The position numbers were made by a program, and so were the translations under genes. The notes beneath the pieces are model-generated. The model ran no database searches and was not told where the DNA came from. It saw only the letters and a list, made by a program, of their open reading frames with translations. Positions 22,822 through 32,574 of a stretch of DNA of 64,000 nucleotides are shown here, piece by piece; positions within the stretch are counted from its first letter, which is position 1, and each line of letters opens with the position of its first letter. The DNA is taken from the NCBI RefSeq assembly GCF_001455965.1, contig NZ_LKKO01000028.1, positions 17,588 to 81,587 of the forward strand, in the 5' to 3' direction. The DNA comes from Methylobacterium sp. GXS13 (lineage in GTDB: Bacteria > Pseudomonadota > Alphaproteobacteria > Rhizobiales > Beijerinckiaceae).

Positions 22822-23187
22822 AATGTTCCTTCTCGATCCTCGATCGAACATGCCCCTCAACGTGGCTGTCGGCCGAAGGGTTCCAAGTTTTCGCTGGCGG
22901 TTTCTGAAGGCTAGGTCCGGCTGAACAGCGGTTCATCTCAGACGGTGCCGGTGGAGGCGATCTCTGCTGCCTCGGCGGTCGCCCCCGCCCGTCATTCGTC
23001 TTGCGAATATTTTCCGCTACGCGCCCGTCAAGGCGGAAGCTCTTCCGGGGGCACCGGGGGTCGCGCGAGGCTGCGGCGCCCCGGGACGGTATCAGCCGGG
23101 ATGACGCTGATCCGGGCATCCCGTTCCCGCCGGAAACTGCTTATGTGCGAACGCGCCCCCGATGGCGCCGTACCGGAGAGCTGCGCG
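22822..23187. other. intergenic region, nothing recognised
   Basis: About 365 bases between the divergent secreted-protein gene and the methyltransferase. It contains a short AT-richer patch near 23000-23020 but no clear promoter pair, hairpin or coding sequence. Confidence 0.4.
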
Positions 23188-23856
23188 ATGGATGCCCTGA
23201 CGCTGATCCGCCAGACCTTCGCGCCGCTTCCGGGCAAGCGCATTCTCGACATCGGTTGTGGACCCGGGACCCTGGCGAAACGCCTCGTCGAGGACGGCGC
23301 GGCCGTCACTGGTGTCGATCCGGGCGTGGCCGCTCTGGCGGAGGCCCGGGACGCCGTGCCCGACGCGCGGTTCGAGGCGGCTTCAGCCGAGGCCCTGCCG
23401 TTTCCCGAGGCGAGCTTCGACGGCGCTGTGATGCTCAACGCCCTGCATCACGTGCCCGATCCGGCCGCCGCCCTTCGCGAGGCGGCCCGGATCCTGGCGC
23501 CGGGCGGGACCCTGGTGGTGGTGGAGCCCCTGGCGGAGGGCAGCTTCTTCGACGCCCTGCGGCCGATCGAGGACGAGACGGCGGTTCGGGCCGCCGCGCA
23601 GGATGCCATCGCGGCGGCCCTGTCGGGCGGCGCCTTCCTGTGCCGTCAGGACGTGACGGTGGCGCGGCGCGAGACATTCGCCACGCTCGACGCCTTCCTG
23701 GCGCGGGTCAGCGCGGTCGATCCCGCCCGCGAGGCGACGATCCGGGCCCGGCGGCCGATCGTGGAGGCGGCATTCCTGAGCGCGGCCGAGCGCGAGGCCG
23801 ACGGGCGCTACGCCCTGGTCCAGCCCCTGCGCATCCATGTGCTCCGGCCGGCCTGA
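23188..23856 (+). CDS. class I SAM-dependent methyltransferase
   Basis: A 222-residue Rossmann-fold methyltransferase of the UbiE/Methyltransf_11 type. Motif I ILDIGCGPGTLAKRL binds SAM, GVDPG is the acidic loop position, and later motifs are FDGAVMLNALHHVPDP and ILAPGGTLVVVEPLAEG. The substrate is unknown. ATG 23188 is preceded by GGAGAG at 7 bases, deciding the start over ATG 23143. Convergent with kdsA with only 6 bases between stops. Confidence 0.88.
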   Translation: MDALTLIRQTFAPLPGKRILDIGCGPGTLAKRLVEDGAAVTGVDPGVAALAEARDAVPDARFEAASAEALPFPEASFDGAVMLNALHHVPDPAAALREAARILAPGGTLVVVEPLAEGSFFDALRPIEDETAVRAAAQDAIAAALSGGAFLCRQDVTVARRETFATLDAFLARVSAVDPAREATIRARRPIVEAAFLSAAEREADGRYALVQPLRIHVLRPA

Positions 23857-23862
23857 CCGGGA

Positions 23863-24717
23863 TCAGGCGTAGCGGCGCTTGGCCAGGCGGTCGAAGGCGA
23901 TCAGCTCTTCGAGCAGCGCCGGCAGGTCCCGCAGGGCCACCATGTTGGGGCCGTCCGAGGGCGCATGGTCCGGATCGGGGTGGGGCTCGATGAACACCCC
24001 GGCCACGCCGACCGCCACGGCGGCCCGGGCCAGCACGGCGACGAATTCCCGCTGGCCGCCGGAGCTGGCGCCCTGCCCGCCCGGCTGCTGCACCGAATGG
24101 GTGGCGTCGAACACCACCGGCGCGCCGTGGGTCACCTGCGCCATGATCGGCAGGCTGCGCATGTCCGAGACCAGGGTGTTGTAGCCGAAGGAGGCGCCGC
24201 GCTCGGTGACGATCACGTTCGGGTTGCCGGCTTCCGTCACCTTGGCGGCGACGTGCTTCATGTCCCAGGGCGCCAGGAACTGGCCCTTCTTGATGTTGAC
24301 CGCGCGGCCGGTGGCGGCGGCGGCCAGGAGGAGGTCGGTCTGGCGGCACAGGAAGGCCGGGATCTGCAGCACGTCCACGGCCTCGGCGGCGGGTGCGCAA
24401 TGCTCGGCGGCATGCACGTCGGTCAGCACCGGCAGGCTCAAGGATTCCCGGATCTCGGCGAAGACCGGCAGGGCTCCCTCGAGGCCGATGCCCCTTGCCG
24501 CGCTGCCGGAGGTCCGGTTGGCCTTGTCGAACGAGGTCTTGAATACCAGGCCGATCCCGAGGCCCGCCGCCATCTCCTTGAGCGCGGCGGCGATCTCCAG
24601 GGCGTGATTGCGCCCCTCGAGCTGGCACGGGCCGGCGATCAGGGTCAGCGGCAGGTGGTTGGCGAAGCGCGCTTCGCCGACCTGGACGACGGGGCCGGGT
24701 GTTTCGAGTGTCGACAT
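23863..24717 (-). CDS. kdsA: 3-deoxy-D-manno-octulosonate 8-phosphate synthase
   Basis: A 284-residue aldolase condensing arabinose 5-phosphate and phosphoenolpyruvate for the Kdo of lipopolysaccharide. [18 protein letters not shown] at the N-terminus, [68 protein letters not shown] and IEPHPDPD all match the family. The start at 24717 gives the normal length. A small secreted protein gene lies 10 bases upstream on the same strand, so the two are probably cotranscribed. Confidence 0.97.
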   Translation of the reverse strand: MSTLETPGPVVQVGEARFANHLPLTLIAGPCQLEGRNHALEIAAALKEMAAGLGIGLVFKTSFDKANRTSGSAARGIGLEGALPVFAEIRESLSLPVLTDVHAAEHCAPAAEAVDVLQIPAFLCRQTDLLLAAAATGRAVNIKKGQFLAPWDMKHVAAKVTEAGNPNVIVTERGASFGYNTLVSDMRSLPIMAQVTHGAPVVFDATHSVQQPGGQGASSGGQREFVAVLARAAVAVGVAGVFIEPHPDPDHAPSDGPNMVALRDLPALLEELIAFDRLAKRRYA

Positions 24718-24727
24718 GGGCTGCGCT

Positions 24728-25213
24728 CTAACCCGCGCGGCGGATTCGGGAAACCCCGGGCCGAGGCGCGACCCGGCAGACCGTGAGGTCGTCCCGGAGC
24801 CCATCCGTCCGGGGGCCGGTCTCGCACAGCATCAGGGTCCTGCCGGTACCGCCGCGCCGCGGCGCATCGGCCAGCAGGCTGTCCTGATGCAGGTTGAGCG
24901 CCAGCACCTCGGCCGCTTGCGGCTCCGCGCCGGTGAGCGCCCGGGCGGCTAGCCCGACCAGGACGAAGTAGGCGATTGCGGGCTCCCGGTCGCGGGAGGC
25001 GATCGTGATCCGGGCCGGTGCCCGGCAATCGAGGCTCATCCGCTCGGCATCCTGGGCCCGGAACACCGCGTAGGGCCCCTCCCGCCCGGCGAGCGAGGCG
25101 CCGGTGATCCGGATGACCTTGGCGGCGAGCGCATCGCAGGCATCCGCGGCCCGGGCCGGCACCGCGGCGAGGACCAGGGCGCCGATGAGGACGGCCAGGG
25201 TGGGAAGGCGCAT
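24728..25213 (-). CDS. secreted hypothetical protein
   Basis: A 161-residue exported protein with signal peptide [24 protein letters not shown]. The mature part has four cysteines (near the start in DACDAL, then LDCRAP, LCETG and TVCRVA) that could form two disulphides in the periplasm. GGAG lies 9 bases before ATG 25213. No domain recognised. It ends 10 bases upstream of kdsA on the same strand. Confidence 0.65.
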   Translation of the reverse strand: MRLPTLAVLIGALVLAAVPARAADACDALAAKVIRITGASLAGREGPYAVFRAQDAERMSLDCRAPARITIASRDREPAIAYFVLVGLAARALTGAEPQAAEVLALNLHQDSLLADAPRRGGTGRTLMLCETGPRTDGLRDDLTVCRVAPRPGVSRIRRAG

Positions 25214-25391
25214 CGCGGTGGACTCCTGCGCGCCGCGTCGGGGCCGGCGCGGGACGTCCCGGAGATAGCGCGGGTCGGCACAGCCGCGAAGATGCATGCG
25301 CTCATCGATTGGACAGGACGGCCCCGATGCCCGATCTGAGCGGGCGGCGCGGCGCTTCCCGCCGCCCCCGATCAGGCGCCCAAGGCAGCCC

Positions 25392-26390
25392 ATGCTCCGA
25401 TCCGTCCTCGCATCCGCCCTCTTGGCCTTGATGCTCCCCGGCGCCGCTTTGGCCGAGCCGACCTACGGCCCGGAACTCGAGGGGTTCGCATATCCCTTCC
25501 CGGTCGAGCGCTTCGCCTTCACGTCCCAGCGCCAGCCCGTGCAGATGGCCTATCTCGACGTCCGGCCCGAGAGGCCGAACGGCCGTACCGCCGTGCTGCT
25601 CCACGGCAAGAACTTCTGCGCGGCGACCTGGGAGAGCCAGATCCGGGCGCTGACCGGGGCCGGCTACCGGGTGATCGCCCCGGACCAGATCGGCTTCTGC
25701 AAGTCGAGCAAGCCGGCCGCCTACCAGTTCACCTTCCGGCAGCTCGCCGAGAACACCCACGCCCTGCTCGATACGCTCGGGATCGCGCGGCCGATCCTGG
25801 TCGGGCACTCCACCGGCGGTATGCTGGCCGCGCATTACGCCCTGCTCTACCCGAAGGACGTGGCGCAGCTGGTGCTGGTGAACCCGATCGGGCTGGAGGA
25901 TTGGAGCGCCAAGGGCGTGCCGCCGACCTCTGTGGAGCAATGGTACCAGCGCGAGCTGAAGGTCTCCGCGGAATCGATCCGCGCCTACGAGACCGCGACC
26001 TACTATGCCGGCCAGTGGGAGCCGCGCTACGAGCCCTGGGTGACGATGCTGGCCGGGCTCAACGCCGGCCCGGGCAAGGAGGCGGTCGCCTGGGACTCGG
26101 CGCTCCTCTACGACATGATCCTGACCCAGCCGGTGGTCTACCGGCTGCCGCAGATCGCGGTGCCGACCCTGCTGATGATCGGCCAGAAGGACAATACGGC
26201 GATCGGCAAGGATCTCGCCCCGCCGGAGATGCGGGCTTCGCTCGGGAATTACCCGGCGCTGGGCAAGGCCGCCGCCAAGGCGATTCCGGGGGCCAAGCTC
26301 GTAGAGTTCCCGGCACTGGGCCATGCGCCGCAGATGTCCGACCCCGGGGGATTCAACGCGGCGCTGATCGCGGGGATTTCGGCGCCCTGA
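25392..26390 (+). CDS. secreted alpha/beta hydrolase
   Basis: A 332-residue alpha/beta-fold hydrolase with signal peptide MLRSVLASALLALMLPGAALA, so it acts in the periplasm or outside. The oxyanion motif is LLHGKNF, the nucleophile serine is in VGHSTGGM, and the C-terminal catalytic His is in ALGHAPQM; the acid is probably Asp in LLMIGQKDN. The substrate cannot be predicted (esterase, epoxide hydrolase and haloalkane dehalogenase folds share these motifs). Monocistronic. Confidence 0.88.
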   Translation: MLRSVLASALLALMLPGAALAEPTYGPELEGFAYPFPVERFAFTSQRQPVQMAYLDVRPERPNGRTAVLLHGKNFCAATWESQIRALTGAGYRVIAPDQIGFCKSSKPAAYQFTFRQLAENTHALLDTLGIARPILVGHSTGGMLAAHYALLYPKDVAQLVLVNPIGLEDWSAKGVPPTSVEQWYQRELKVSAESIRAYETATYYAGQWEPRYEPWVTMLAGLNAGPGKEAVAWDSALLYDMILTQPVVYRLPQIAVPTLLMIGQKDNTAIGKDLAPPEMRASLGNYPALGKAAAKAIPGAKLVEFPALGHAPQMSDPGGFNAALIAGISAP

Positions 26391-26465
26391 ATGGCGTCAT
26401 CACCGCTGACGGTCGTCTTCTCTTCCGCGATGAAGAGGCTGCGTCGGGCTAGGGGGACCCGGTTT

Positions 26466-26577
26466 GTCATCCCGGGGCCGCGCAGCGGAGCCCGGGATCC
26501 AGAAACTCAGATGTTGCAGAGTTTTGCGCCGTCGGCGGCTCCGGATTCCGGGCTCGCCTGCGGCGCCCCGGAATGAC
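26466..26577. repeat. dispersed palindromic repeat, GTCATCCCGGGGC family
   Basis: A left arm starting GTCATCCCGGGGC and containing GAGCCCGGGATCC pairs with a right arm running GGATTCCGGGCTC to GCCCCGGAATGAC. The two 35-base arms differ at only a few positions. This is a common rhizobial intergenic repeat type, here between the hydrolase and the amidinotransferase (convergent genes), where it may also act as a transcription barrier. Confidence 0.7.
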
Positions 26578-26662
26578 ACGGTGTTCTATTCAGTAGCCGT
26601 TATTGGAAAGATGGCCCACCGCGTGATCGCCCATCCCCGAGGCGGGAATGGGCGAGCAGGTC

Positions 26663-27838
26663 CTAGAAATACGACTTCAGCACGCCGCGGCGGCGGACGT
26701 CGAGGGTGGCGCAGTGGAACGAGCCGCCGAACGGGCCGTAGCTGAGGAACGGCGCCGGGATCGGGTCGAAGCCCCAATCCTTGAGGGCCTTGATCAGGGT
26801 CGGCTGGCTTTGGTCGACGACGATCTTCTTCTCGGTGATCGCCAGGACGTTGATCGAGGTCCAGGGCGAGCACATCGAGATCTTGCTCATGAAGCCCTCG
26901 ACCGGGTCGGGGCGCGGGGCGATCAGCACGTCCCACTTCTTGAGCACGGCGGGCAGCTTCTCGACGTCGATATAGTCCGGGTTCACCAGCACCTTGCCGG
27001 GTGCGAGCGGCATGAACGACGAGTCGATATGCATCGGCTGCGGGCAGCGGCTTTCGATCTCGTGGATGCGGAAGCCCGGGCCGAGATGGCGGCGCAGCCA
27101 CTCGATGCCCATCAGGTTGGTGACGTTCGAGCGGGTCACGAACAGGTCGCGGCCGCAGCGGACGAAGTCGGCGGCGTCGAAGACCGGCTCGAACTCGTTG
27201 ACCGTGAACTGCATGGGCTCGCCGGCCTTCAGGTTCGGCACCCGGTAATCGTAATTGTAGAGGTCGTCCGTCAGCTGCGGCCGCGGGGCCGAGGTCCAGC
27301 GGGCGCCGGCGCGGAAATACTCCTTGAACAGCGACCGGTAGGCGTCGCCCTCGAAGTAGCGCGAGCGCCAGCACATCGGGCTCTCGATGATCTCGTCGCC
27401 GATGACGAGATACGGGTCGCGCGGGCAGGCGACGCAGAAGCCCCGGGAGGTCCAGCGCGGCGCCTTGAATTTGCGGGAGAAGTCGACCGCGTCGGGGCGG
27501 CGGATCTTGACGCCCTCACCGGCGAGGATCTTGATGAAGTTGTCGAGCTCCTGCTGCGCCAGCTTCTTCATGAACTTCGGGTATCTCCAGCCGCTGGCGA
27601 AGCGGTAGAACGGCTGGGCCGCCCGCGGCAGGTTGAAGATCACCGTCAGGTGGTGGGTCGGGATGGTGGCGCCGTCGAGGGATCCGACGATCACCTCCTC
27701 CAGCGGGTCCCACTCGTTCCAGGCCATGACCGGGGAGTGAGGCGCCGGCACGCCGGGCTCCATTCCGCCCCGGAGGCCGCCGGCATGCGTGTCGTCGCTC
27801 ACGGCCTCGACGGCCGTGATCGGTGATTCGCGCTCCAT
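26663..27838 (-). CDS. AGAT/StrB1-type amidinotransferase, candidate for hopanoid guanidinylation
   Basis: A 391-residue amidinotransferase that moves an amidino group from arginine to an amine. The family triad is visible: Asp in FDAADF, His in PMHIDSSF and the nucleophilic Cys in SFHCATLDVRRRG. Spacing and flanking sequence (TNLMGIEWLRRHLGP) resemble eukaryotic arginine:glycine amidinotransferase and bacterial inosamine-phosphate amidinotransferases. Start ATG 27838 has AAGGGG upstream. The gene diverges from hpnL with 210 bases between starts. Methylobacterium is known to make a guanidine-substituted bacteriohopanetetrol cyclitol ether, so I infer that this enzyme adds the guanidine to the aminocyclitol made by HpnI/K/J. 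A guanidinoacetate or other role is the alternative. Confidence 0.85.
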   Translation of the reverse strand: MERESPITAVEAVSDDTHAGGLRGGMEPGVPAPHSPVMAWNEWDPLEEVIVGSLDGATIPTHHLTVIFNLPRAAQPFYRFASGWRYPKFMKKLAQQELDNFIKILAGEGVKIRRPDAVDFSRKFKAPRWTSRGFCVACPRDPYLVIGDEIIESPMCWRSRYFEGDAYRSLFKEYFRAGARWTSAPRPQLTDDLYNYDYRVPNLKAGEPMQFTVNEFEPVFDAADFVRCGRDLFVTRSNVTNLMGIEWLRRHLGPGFRIHEIESRCPQPMHIDSSFMPLAPGKVLVNPDYIDVEKLPAVLKKWDVLIAPRPDPVEGFMSKISMCSPWTSINVLAITEKKIVVDQSQPTLIKALKDWGFDPIPAPFLSYGPFGGSFHCATLDVRRRGVLKSYF

Positions 27839-28048
27839 GACGTGTGCCCCTTCTGCGACGTGCCGCGGTCTTCTGCGCGGGCTCCTCGGCCCGGCCACCG
27901 CTTTGGCTCCCGGTGTGTCAAACGGGTGATAGACACCGGTAATCCGTGCTGCAACGTGGCAGAAACGTTCTTGGTCGCCCGGACCTATTTCTGCCGCGAC
28001 CGTGACCGATTTCCCGCATCAAGCCATTTGCGAGCTTGAAAGACCATT

Positions 28049-29161
28049 ATGAAGCGCCTGACGACCTTGGCCTCGATCGCCGGTCTCTGCACGGTCGTCG
28101 GCCTGTTCATGTCTTCCGGCTTGGAGGACGTGTCGGCCGCCGTCATGAGCGCCGGCTGGGGCGCCGCCCTGGTGGTGGTGGCCCGCTTGGCGGCCGTCGC
28201 CTGGGCGGGGCTCGGCTGGCACGTCGTGTTCCCGGCGGGCGCGGCCAGGCTCGTCGACTGCGTGTCGCTGCGGTTCGTGCGCGAGGGAATCAACACGCTG
28301 CTGCCGGTGGCGACGGTGGGCGGGGACTTCGTCGGCGCTCGGCTGATGTCCAAGCGCGGCGTGCCCGGTGCGATGGCGGGCGCCAGCATGTTCGTGGACC
28401 TGATGACGCAGGCGCTGACGCAGCTACTGTTCACGGTGATCGGCCTCGGCTTGCTGGTGATGATCGCCGGCGATGGCCCGATCGCCCGGACGGTGGCGGG
28501 CGGCTTGGCCGTGGCCGTGCCGGCGCTGGGCGCTTTCTATCTCATCCAGCGGCGGGCCGGGCACCGGATCATCCAGGGCCTGATGAGCCGCTTCGCCTCG
28601 GGCCGCGAGTGGCGCGCCTTCGGGGCGATCGACCAGCTCTATGACAGCTTGCGCCGGATGTACGGCAACCACGGCCGCTTCGTCGCCGCGCTGGCGATCC
28701 ACCTCGTGGGCTGGGTCATCGGCACCCTCGAAGTCTATATCTGCCTGCATTTCATGGGCTACCCGGTGGATTTCGCGCAGGCGCTCGTGATCGAGAGCCT
28801 CGCTCAGGCGGTCCGTGGCGCGGCCTTCGCGGTGCCGGGGGCCCTCGGGGCCCAGGAGGGTGGTCTGATCGCGCTCTGCGGCCTGTTCAATATTCCTGCG
28901 GAGGCGGCCCTGGCCCTGTCGCTGGTCAAGCGCTTCGCCGATCTCGGCGTCGGCGTGCCGGGTCTGCTGCTCTGGCACCGGATCGAGGCCAAGCTCGCGG
29001 TCGAGGCCGCGGCGGAAACCGATCGTGAGCCGGAGGTCGCCCCCGGGCGCACCGCCAAGCTCGTCCCGCAGCCGGCGACGCTCGGCCCATTTTACAGCTA
29101 CGCCCCGCCCCGCATGGGTTCGCGGATTGGCGAGGGCGAGGAGTTGAAGAAGTGCGCCTGA
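28049..29161 (+). CDS. hpnL: HpnL family integral membrane protein (hopanoid cluster)
   Basis: A 370-residue inner-membrane protein of the lysylphosphatidylglycerol synthase transmembrane/DUF2156-like superfamily. It has about eight hydrophobic helices, and typical elements AGLGWHVVFPA, REGINTLLPVATVGGDFVGARLM and AAFAVPGALGAQEGG. HpnL proteins accompany hopanoid genes and their exact role is unsettled. It is the first gene of hpnL-hpnM-hpnI-hpnJ-hpnK, overlapping hpnM by 10 bases. The C-terminal about 50 residues are polar and cytoplasmic. Confidence 0.9.
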   Translation: MKRLTTLASIAGLCTVVGLFMSSGLEDVSAAVMSAGWGAALVVVARLAAVAWAGLGWHVVFPAGAARLVDCVSLRFVREGINTLLPVATVGGDFVGARLMSKRGVPGAMAGASMFVDLMTQALTQLLFTVIGLGLLVMIAGDGPIARTVAGGLAVAVPALGAFYLIQRRAGHRIIQGLMSRFASGREWRAFGAIDQLYDSLRRMYGNHGRFVAALAIHLVGWVIGTLEVYICLHFMGYPVDFAQALVIESLAQAVRGAAFAVPGALGAQEGGLIALCGLFNIPAEAALALSLVKRFADLGVGVPGLLLWHRIEAKLAVEAAAETDREPEVAPGRTAKLVPQPATLGPFYSYAPPRMGSRIGEGEELKKCA

Positions 29162-29766
29162 CCCGTCGGCTCGCCGCCGTCGCCCTGCTGGCCGCCCCCC
29201 TCTTCGCTCCGGTCTCCGCCTGGGCTGCGGACGATCCAGCGGTGCAGACCGTGCGCGATCTCTACGCCGCGTTCACCGATGCCCTGAAGGGCGGGCCGAG
29301 CCCCCTGCCCGCTCGGGTCGCCGCCATAGGTCCCGCGCTCGAAAAGGCCTTCGATTTTCCCGCCATGGCCCGCGTCGCGGTCGGCTCGAAATGGTCGAGC
29401 TTCACCCCGGAGCAGCAGGAGGCGGTCACCGACGCGTTCAAGCGCAGCCTCACCGTGACTTACGCCAATCGCCTCGCCCGGGCGGCCGGCGGCAAGTTCG
29501 AGGTGACCCCGACGGTGGAGGAGCGCGGCAGCCAGCGCGTGGTACCCACCCGGGTCACCGCGGCGGACGGCGACGATTCCGCGGTCGACTTCGTGGTCAA
29601 CGCCGGCAATCGCATCCAGGACGTGCTGCTCAACGGCGACGTGAGCGAGATCGCCGCTCAGCGCAACGCATTGTCGGCGCCCCTGAAGTCCGGCGGTGCC
29701 GACGCGGTGGTGAAATTCCTGCGCCAGCGGGCCGACGGCATGCTCGCCGCAAAACCGACACCGTGA
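29152..29766 (+). CDS. hpnM: HpnM, MlaC/Ttg2-like periplasmic lipid carrier
   Basis: A 204-residue protein with a signal peptide (cleavage after AWA near residue 24) and the MlaC/toluene-tolerance fold (RDLYAAFTDAL, FDFPAMARVAVGSKW, QQEAVTDAFKRSLTVTYANRL, VLLNGDVSEIAAQRN). HpnM is thought to carry lipids between membranes together with HpnN. It starts at GTG 29152 with GGAG 8 bases upstream and overlaps hpnL, so translation is likely coupled. Confidence 0.9.
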   Translation: MRLTRRLAAVALLAAPLFAPVSAWAADDPAVQTVRDLYAAFTDALKGGPSPLPARVAAIGPALEKAFDFPAMARVAVGSKWSSFTPEQQEAVTDAFKRSLTVTYANRLARAAGGKFEVTPTVEERGSQRVVPTRVTAADGDDSAVDFVVNAGNRIQDVLLNGDVSEIAAQRNALSAPLKSGGADAVVKFLRQRADGMLAAKPTP

Positions 29767-29868
29767 CTACCGACGTCGTAAATATAGCCGCTATGCGTGC
29801 CGCCCCGATCGGCGCGCACGCGGCGATCGCCGCCTGAGGCGGCCGGACGACCGCACGGACCCGACCGG

Positions 29869-31077
29869 ATGGACCTCACAGCCCTGGCGCTCACCGCATT
29901 GTCGTGGCTCTCGCTGCTCTGCCTTCTCCTGGCGGCGGCGGGCTGTCTCTATGCGCTGGTCGCCGCCTATCTGGCCGGCCGCTTCGCCGCCCAGCCCGTG
30001 CCAGCGCTGGACGTGGGCGCGTCTCGCCCGTCGGTGACGGTGCTCAAGCCGCTCTGCGGCCTGGAGCCCAACCTCTACGAGAATCTCGAGACCGTGCTGC
30101 GCCAGGATTATGCCGGCGCGGTCCAGGTCGTGTTCGGCGTCCAGAAAGCCTCCGACCCGGCCATCGCCGTGGTCGAGCGGCTGCAGCAGGCCTACCCGGC
30201 CGCCCGCATCGACCTCGTGATCGACGGACGCCAGCACGGCTCGAACCGCAAGGTGTCGAACCTGATCAACATGGCCGAGCGGATCGCCCACGACGTGATC
30301 GTGCTGGCCGACAGCGACATGGTGGTCCGGCCGGACTACGTGGAGCGGCTCGTCGCCGAGCTGTCGCAGGAGGGCGTCTCCGGCGTCACCTGCCTGTATC
30401 ACGGCGTCCCGGCCTTCCGCGGCCTCTACGACCAGCTCTCGGCTCTGGCGATCGACGCGCAGTTCCTGCCCAACGTGGTGATGGGCCTGAGCCTCGGGCT
30501 CGCCAAGCCGTGCTTCGGTTCGACCATCGCGTTCACCCGGGTGAGCCTCGAGGCGGTGGGTGGCTTCCGCCGCTTCCGCAACGACCTCGCCGACGATTAC
30601 GCGATCGGGGCCGCCCTGCGCGGCCTCGGCGGCCGGATCGTGATCCCGAGCTTCACCATCGGCCATACCAGTGTCGACACCGACCTCACTGGCCTCTGGC
30701 GGCACGAGCTGCGCTGGAACCGCACGATCCGCAACGTCGACCCGGCCGGCTATGCCGGCTCGATCGTCACCCATGCCTTCCCGCTGGCCCTCGTGGGCGC
30801 GCTCCTGCCCGGCGCCGGAACCGGCGCGCTGGTGGTGGCGGGCCTGGCGCTCGCCGGCCGCATCGTCCTGTGCCGGCAGCTGGAGCGGGCCTTCGGCCTC
30901 GCCCCGCACCCCTACGGACTGTTGCCGATCCGCGACATCCTCTCGTTCCTGAACTTCTCCTGGGCCTTCGTGTCGGGGGCGGTGACATGGAAAGGTCATG
31001 ATTATCACGTGGTTGCGGACGGTACTTTGATCCCGGATGCAGACCTCGGCCGCGATGCCGGCGCACCGACACGCTGA
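29869..31077 (+). CDS. hpnI: HpnI, hopanoid glycosyltransferase
   Basis: A 402-residue membrane glycosyltransferase family 2/21 enzyme (ceramide glucosyltransferase-like). It has an N-terminal membrane helix (LSLLCLLLAAAGCLYALVAAY), then the GT core with SVTVLKPLCGLEPN, VLADSDMVV (metal-binding DxD-like), FGSTIAFTR, DDYAIG and the RWNRT motif, then C-terminal helices. In Burkholderia HpnI adds N-acetylglucosamine to bacteriohopanetetrol. ATG 29869 gives the expected N-terminus; a longer frame from 29797 is not needed. Part of the hpnL-K operon. Confidence 0.93.
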   Translation: MDLTALALTALSWLSLLCLLLAAAGCLYALVAAYLAGRFAAQPVPALDVGASRPSVTVLKPLCGLEPNLYENLETVLRQDYAGAVQVVFGVQKASDPAIAVVERLQQAYPAARIDLVIDGRQHGSNRKVSNLINMAERIAHDVIVLADSDMVVRPDYVERLVAELSQEGVSGVTCLYHGVPAFRGLYDQLSALAIDAQFLPNVVMGLSLGLAKPCFGSTIAFTRVSLEAVGGFRRFRNDLADDYAIGAALRGLGGRIVIPSFTIGHTSVDTDLTGLWRHELRWNRTIRNVDPAGYAGSIVTHAFPLALVGALLPGAGTGALVVAGLALAGRIVLCRQLERAFGLAPHPYGLLPIRDILSFLNFSWAFVSGAVTWKGHDYHVVADGTLIPDADLGRDAGAPTR

Positions 31078-31134
31078 ACGCGGCTTCCGCTTCCTCACCC
31101 CTCCCCCCGGCAACGCCCTGAGGCCTTGAACCCC

Positions 31135-32568
31135 ATGCGCACGCTCTTCCTCCAGGCCCCCACCTTCGACGGTTTCGACGGCGGCGCCGGCTCCCGTTAC
31201 CAGGCCAAGCGCGAGATCAAGTCGTTCTGGTACCCGACCTGGCTGGCCCAGCCGGCCGCCCTGGTGCCGAACTCGAAGCTGATCGATGCCCCGCCGCACA
31301 ACATCAAACTTCCCGAGATCGTGGCCCAGGCCAACGACTTCGACCTCGTCGTGCTCCACACCTCGGTGCCGTCGTTCAAGTCCGACGTGAAGACGATCGA
31401 GGCTCTCAAGGCCGCGAACCCGAAGCTGATCGCCGGCCTGATCGGTGCCAAGGTGGCGGTCGATGCCGCCGGCGCGATGGCCCAGGCCCCGGTGGTCGAT
31501 TTCTGCGCGCGCAACGAGTTCGATTTCACCGTCAAGGAAGTCGCCGACGGCGTCCCGATGTCCCAGATCAAGGGACTGTCCTATCGTGATGCGAACGGCG
31601 TCGTGGTCCACAACGAGGACCGCGAGATCATGACGGACATGGACCAGCTGCCCTTCGTCACCAGCGTCTACAAGCGCGACCTGGAGATGGAGAAGTACTT
31701 CATCGGCTACCTGAAGCACCCCTACATCTCGTTCTACTCGGGCCGCGGCTGCAAGAGCCGCTGCACCTTCTGCCTGTGGCCGCAGACGGTCGGCGGGCAC
31801 ACCTACCGCACCCGCTCGGTCGCCCACGTGATCGAGGAGATCAAGTACTGTCTGAAGGAGTTCCCGCAGACCAAGGAGTTCTTCTTCGACGATGACACCT
31901 TCACGGACAACCTCCCGCGGGCGGAAGAGATCGCCCGTGAGCTCGGCAAGCTCGGCGTGACCTGGTCGTGCAACGCCAAGGCGAACGTGCCCCGCGAGAC
32001 CCTGAAGGTGCTCAAGGAGAACGGCCTGCGCCTGCTGCTCGTCGGCTACGAGTCCGGCAACCAGACCATCCTGCACAACATCAAGAAGGGCATGCGGGTC
32101 GAGGTCGCCGAGAAGTTCACCCAGGATTGCCACGAGCTCGGCATCGCCATCCACGGCACCTTCATCCTCGGCCTGCCGGGCGAGACCAAGGAGACGATCC
32201 AGGAGACGATCGCCTTCGCCAAGCGGATCAACCCGCACACGATCCAGGTCTCGCTGGCGGCCCCCTACCCGGGCACGTTCCTGTACAAGCAGGCCGTGGA
32301 GAACGGCTGGCTCGACATCGAGAACGCCGAGCTCGTCGACGAGAACGGCGTGCAGGTCGCGCCGCTGCACTACCCGCACCTGTCGCACACCGAGATCTTC
32401 ACGTCGGTGGAAGAGTTCTACAAGAAGTTCTACTTCCGCGCCCCGAAGATCGCCTCCATCGTCGGCGAGATGGTGCGCTCCCCCGACATGATGAAGCGCC
32501 GCCTGCGCGAAGGCGTGGAGTTCTACCGCTTCCTCAAGGAGCGTCAGGGCACCGCCAAGGCGGCGTAG
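31135..32568 (+). CDS. hpnJ: HpnJ, B12-binding-type radical SAM cyclitol ether synthase
   Basis: A 477-residue radical SAM enzyme with an N-terminal cobalamin-binding-like domain (about 1-190) and the [4Fe-4S] motif GRGCKSRCTFCLW (CxxxCxxC) near residue 203. FFFDDDTFTD, LLLVGYESG and GTFILGLPGE follow. In the described pathway HpnJ contracts or rearranges the glucosamine of BHT glucosamine into the cyclitol ether. ATG 31135 (MRTLFLQAPTFDGFDGG) is preferred over TTG 31126. hpnK follows after a 123-base hairpin-rich gap. Confidence 0.95.
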   Translation: MRTLFLQAPTFDGFDGGAGSRYQAKREIKSFWYPTWLAQPAALVPNSKLIDAPPHNIKLPEIVAQANDFDLVVLHTSVPSFKSDVKTIEALKAANPKLIAGLIGAKVAVDAAGAMAQAPVVDFCARNEFDFTVKEVADGVPMSQIKGLSYRDANGVVVHNEDREIMTDMDQLPFVTSVYKRDLEMEKYFIGYLKHPYISFYSGRGCKSRCTFCLWPQTVGGHTYRTRSVAHVIEEIKYCLKEFPQTKEFFFDDDTFTDNLPRAEEIARELGKLGVTWSCNAKANVPRETLKVLKENGLRLLLVGYESGNQTILHNIKKGMRVEVAEKFTQDCHELGIAIHGTFILGLPGETKETIQETIAFAKRINPHTIQVSLAAPYPGTFLYKQAVENGWLDIENAELVDENGVQVAPLHYPHLSHTEIFTSVEEFYKKFYFRAPKIASIVGEMVRSPDMMKRRLREGVEFYRFLKERQGTAKAA

Positions 32569-32574
32569 GAACAG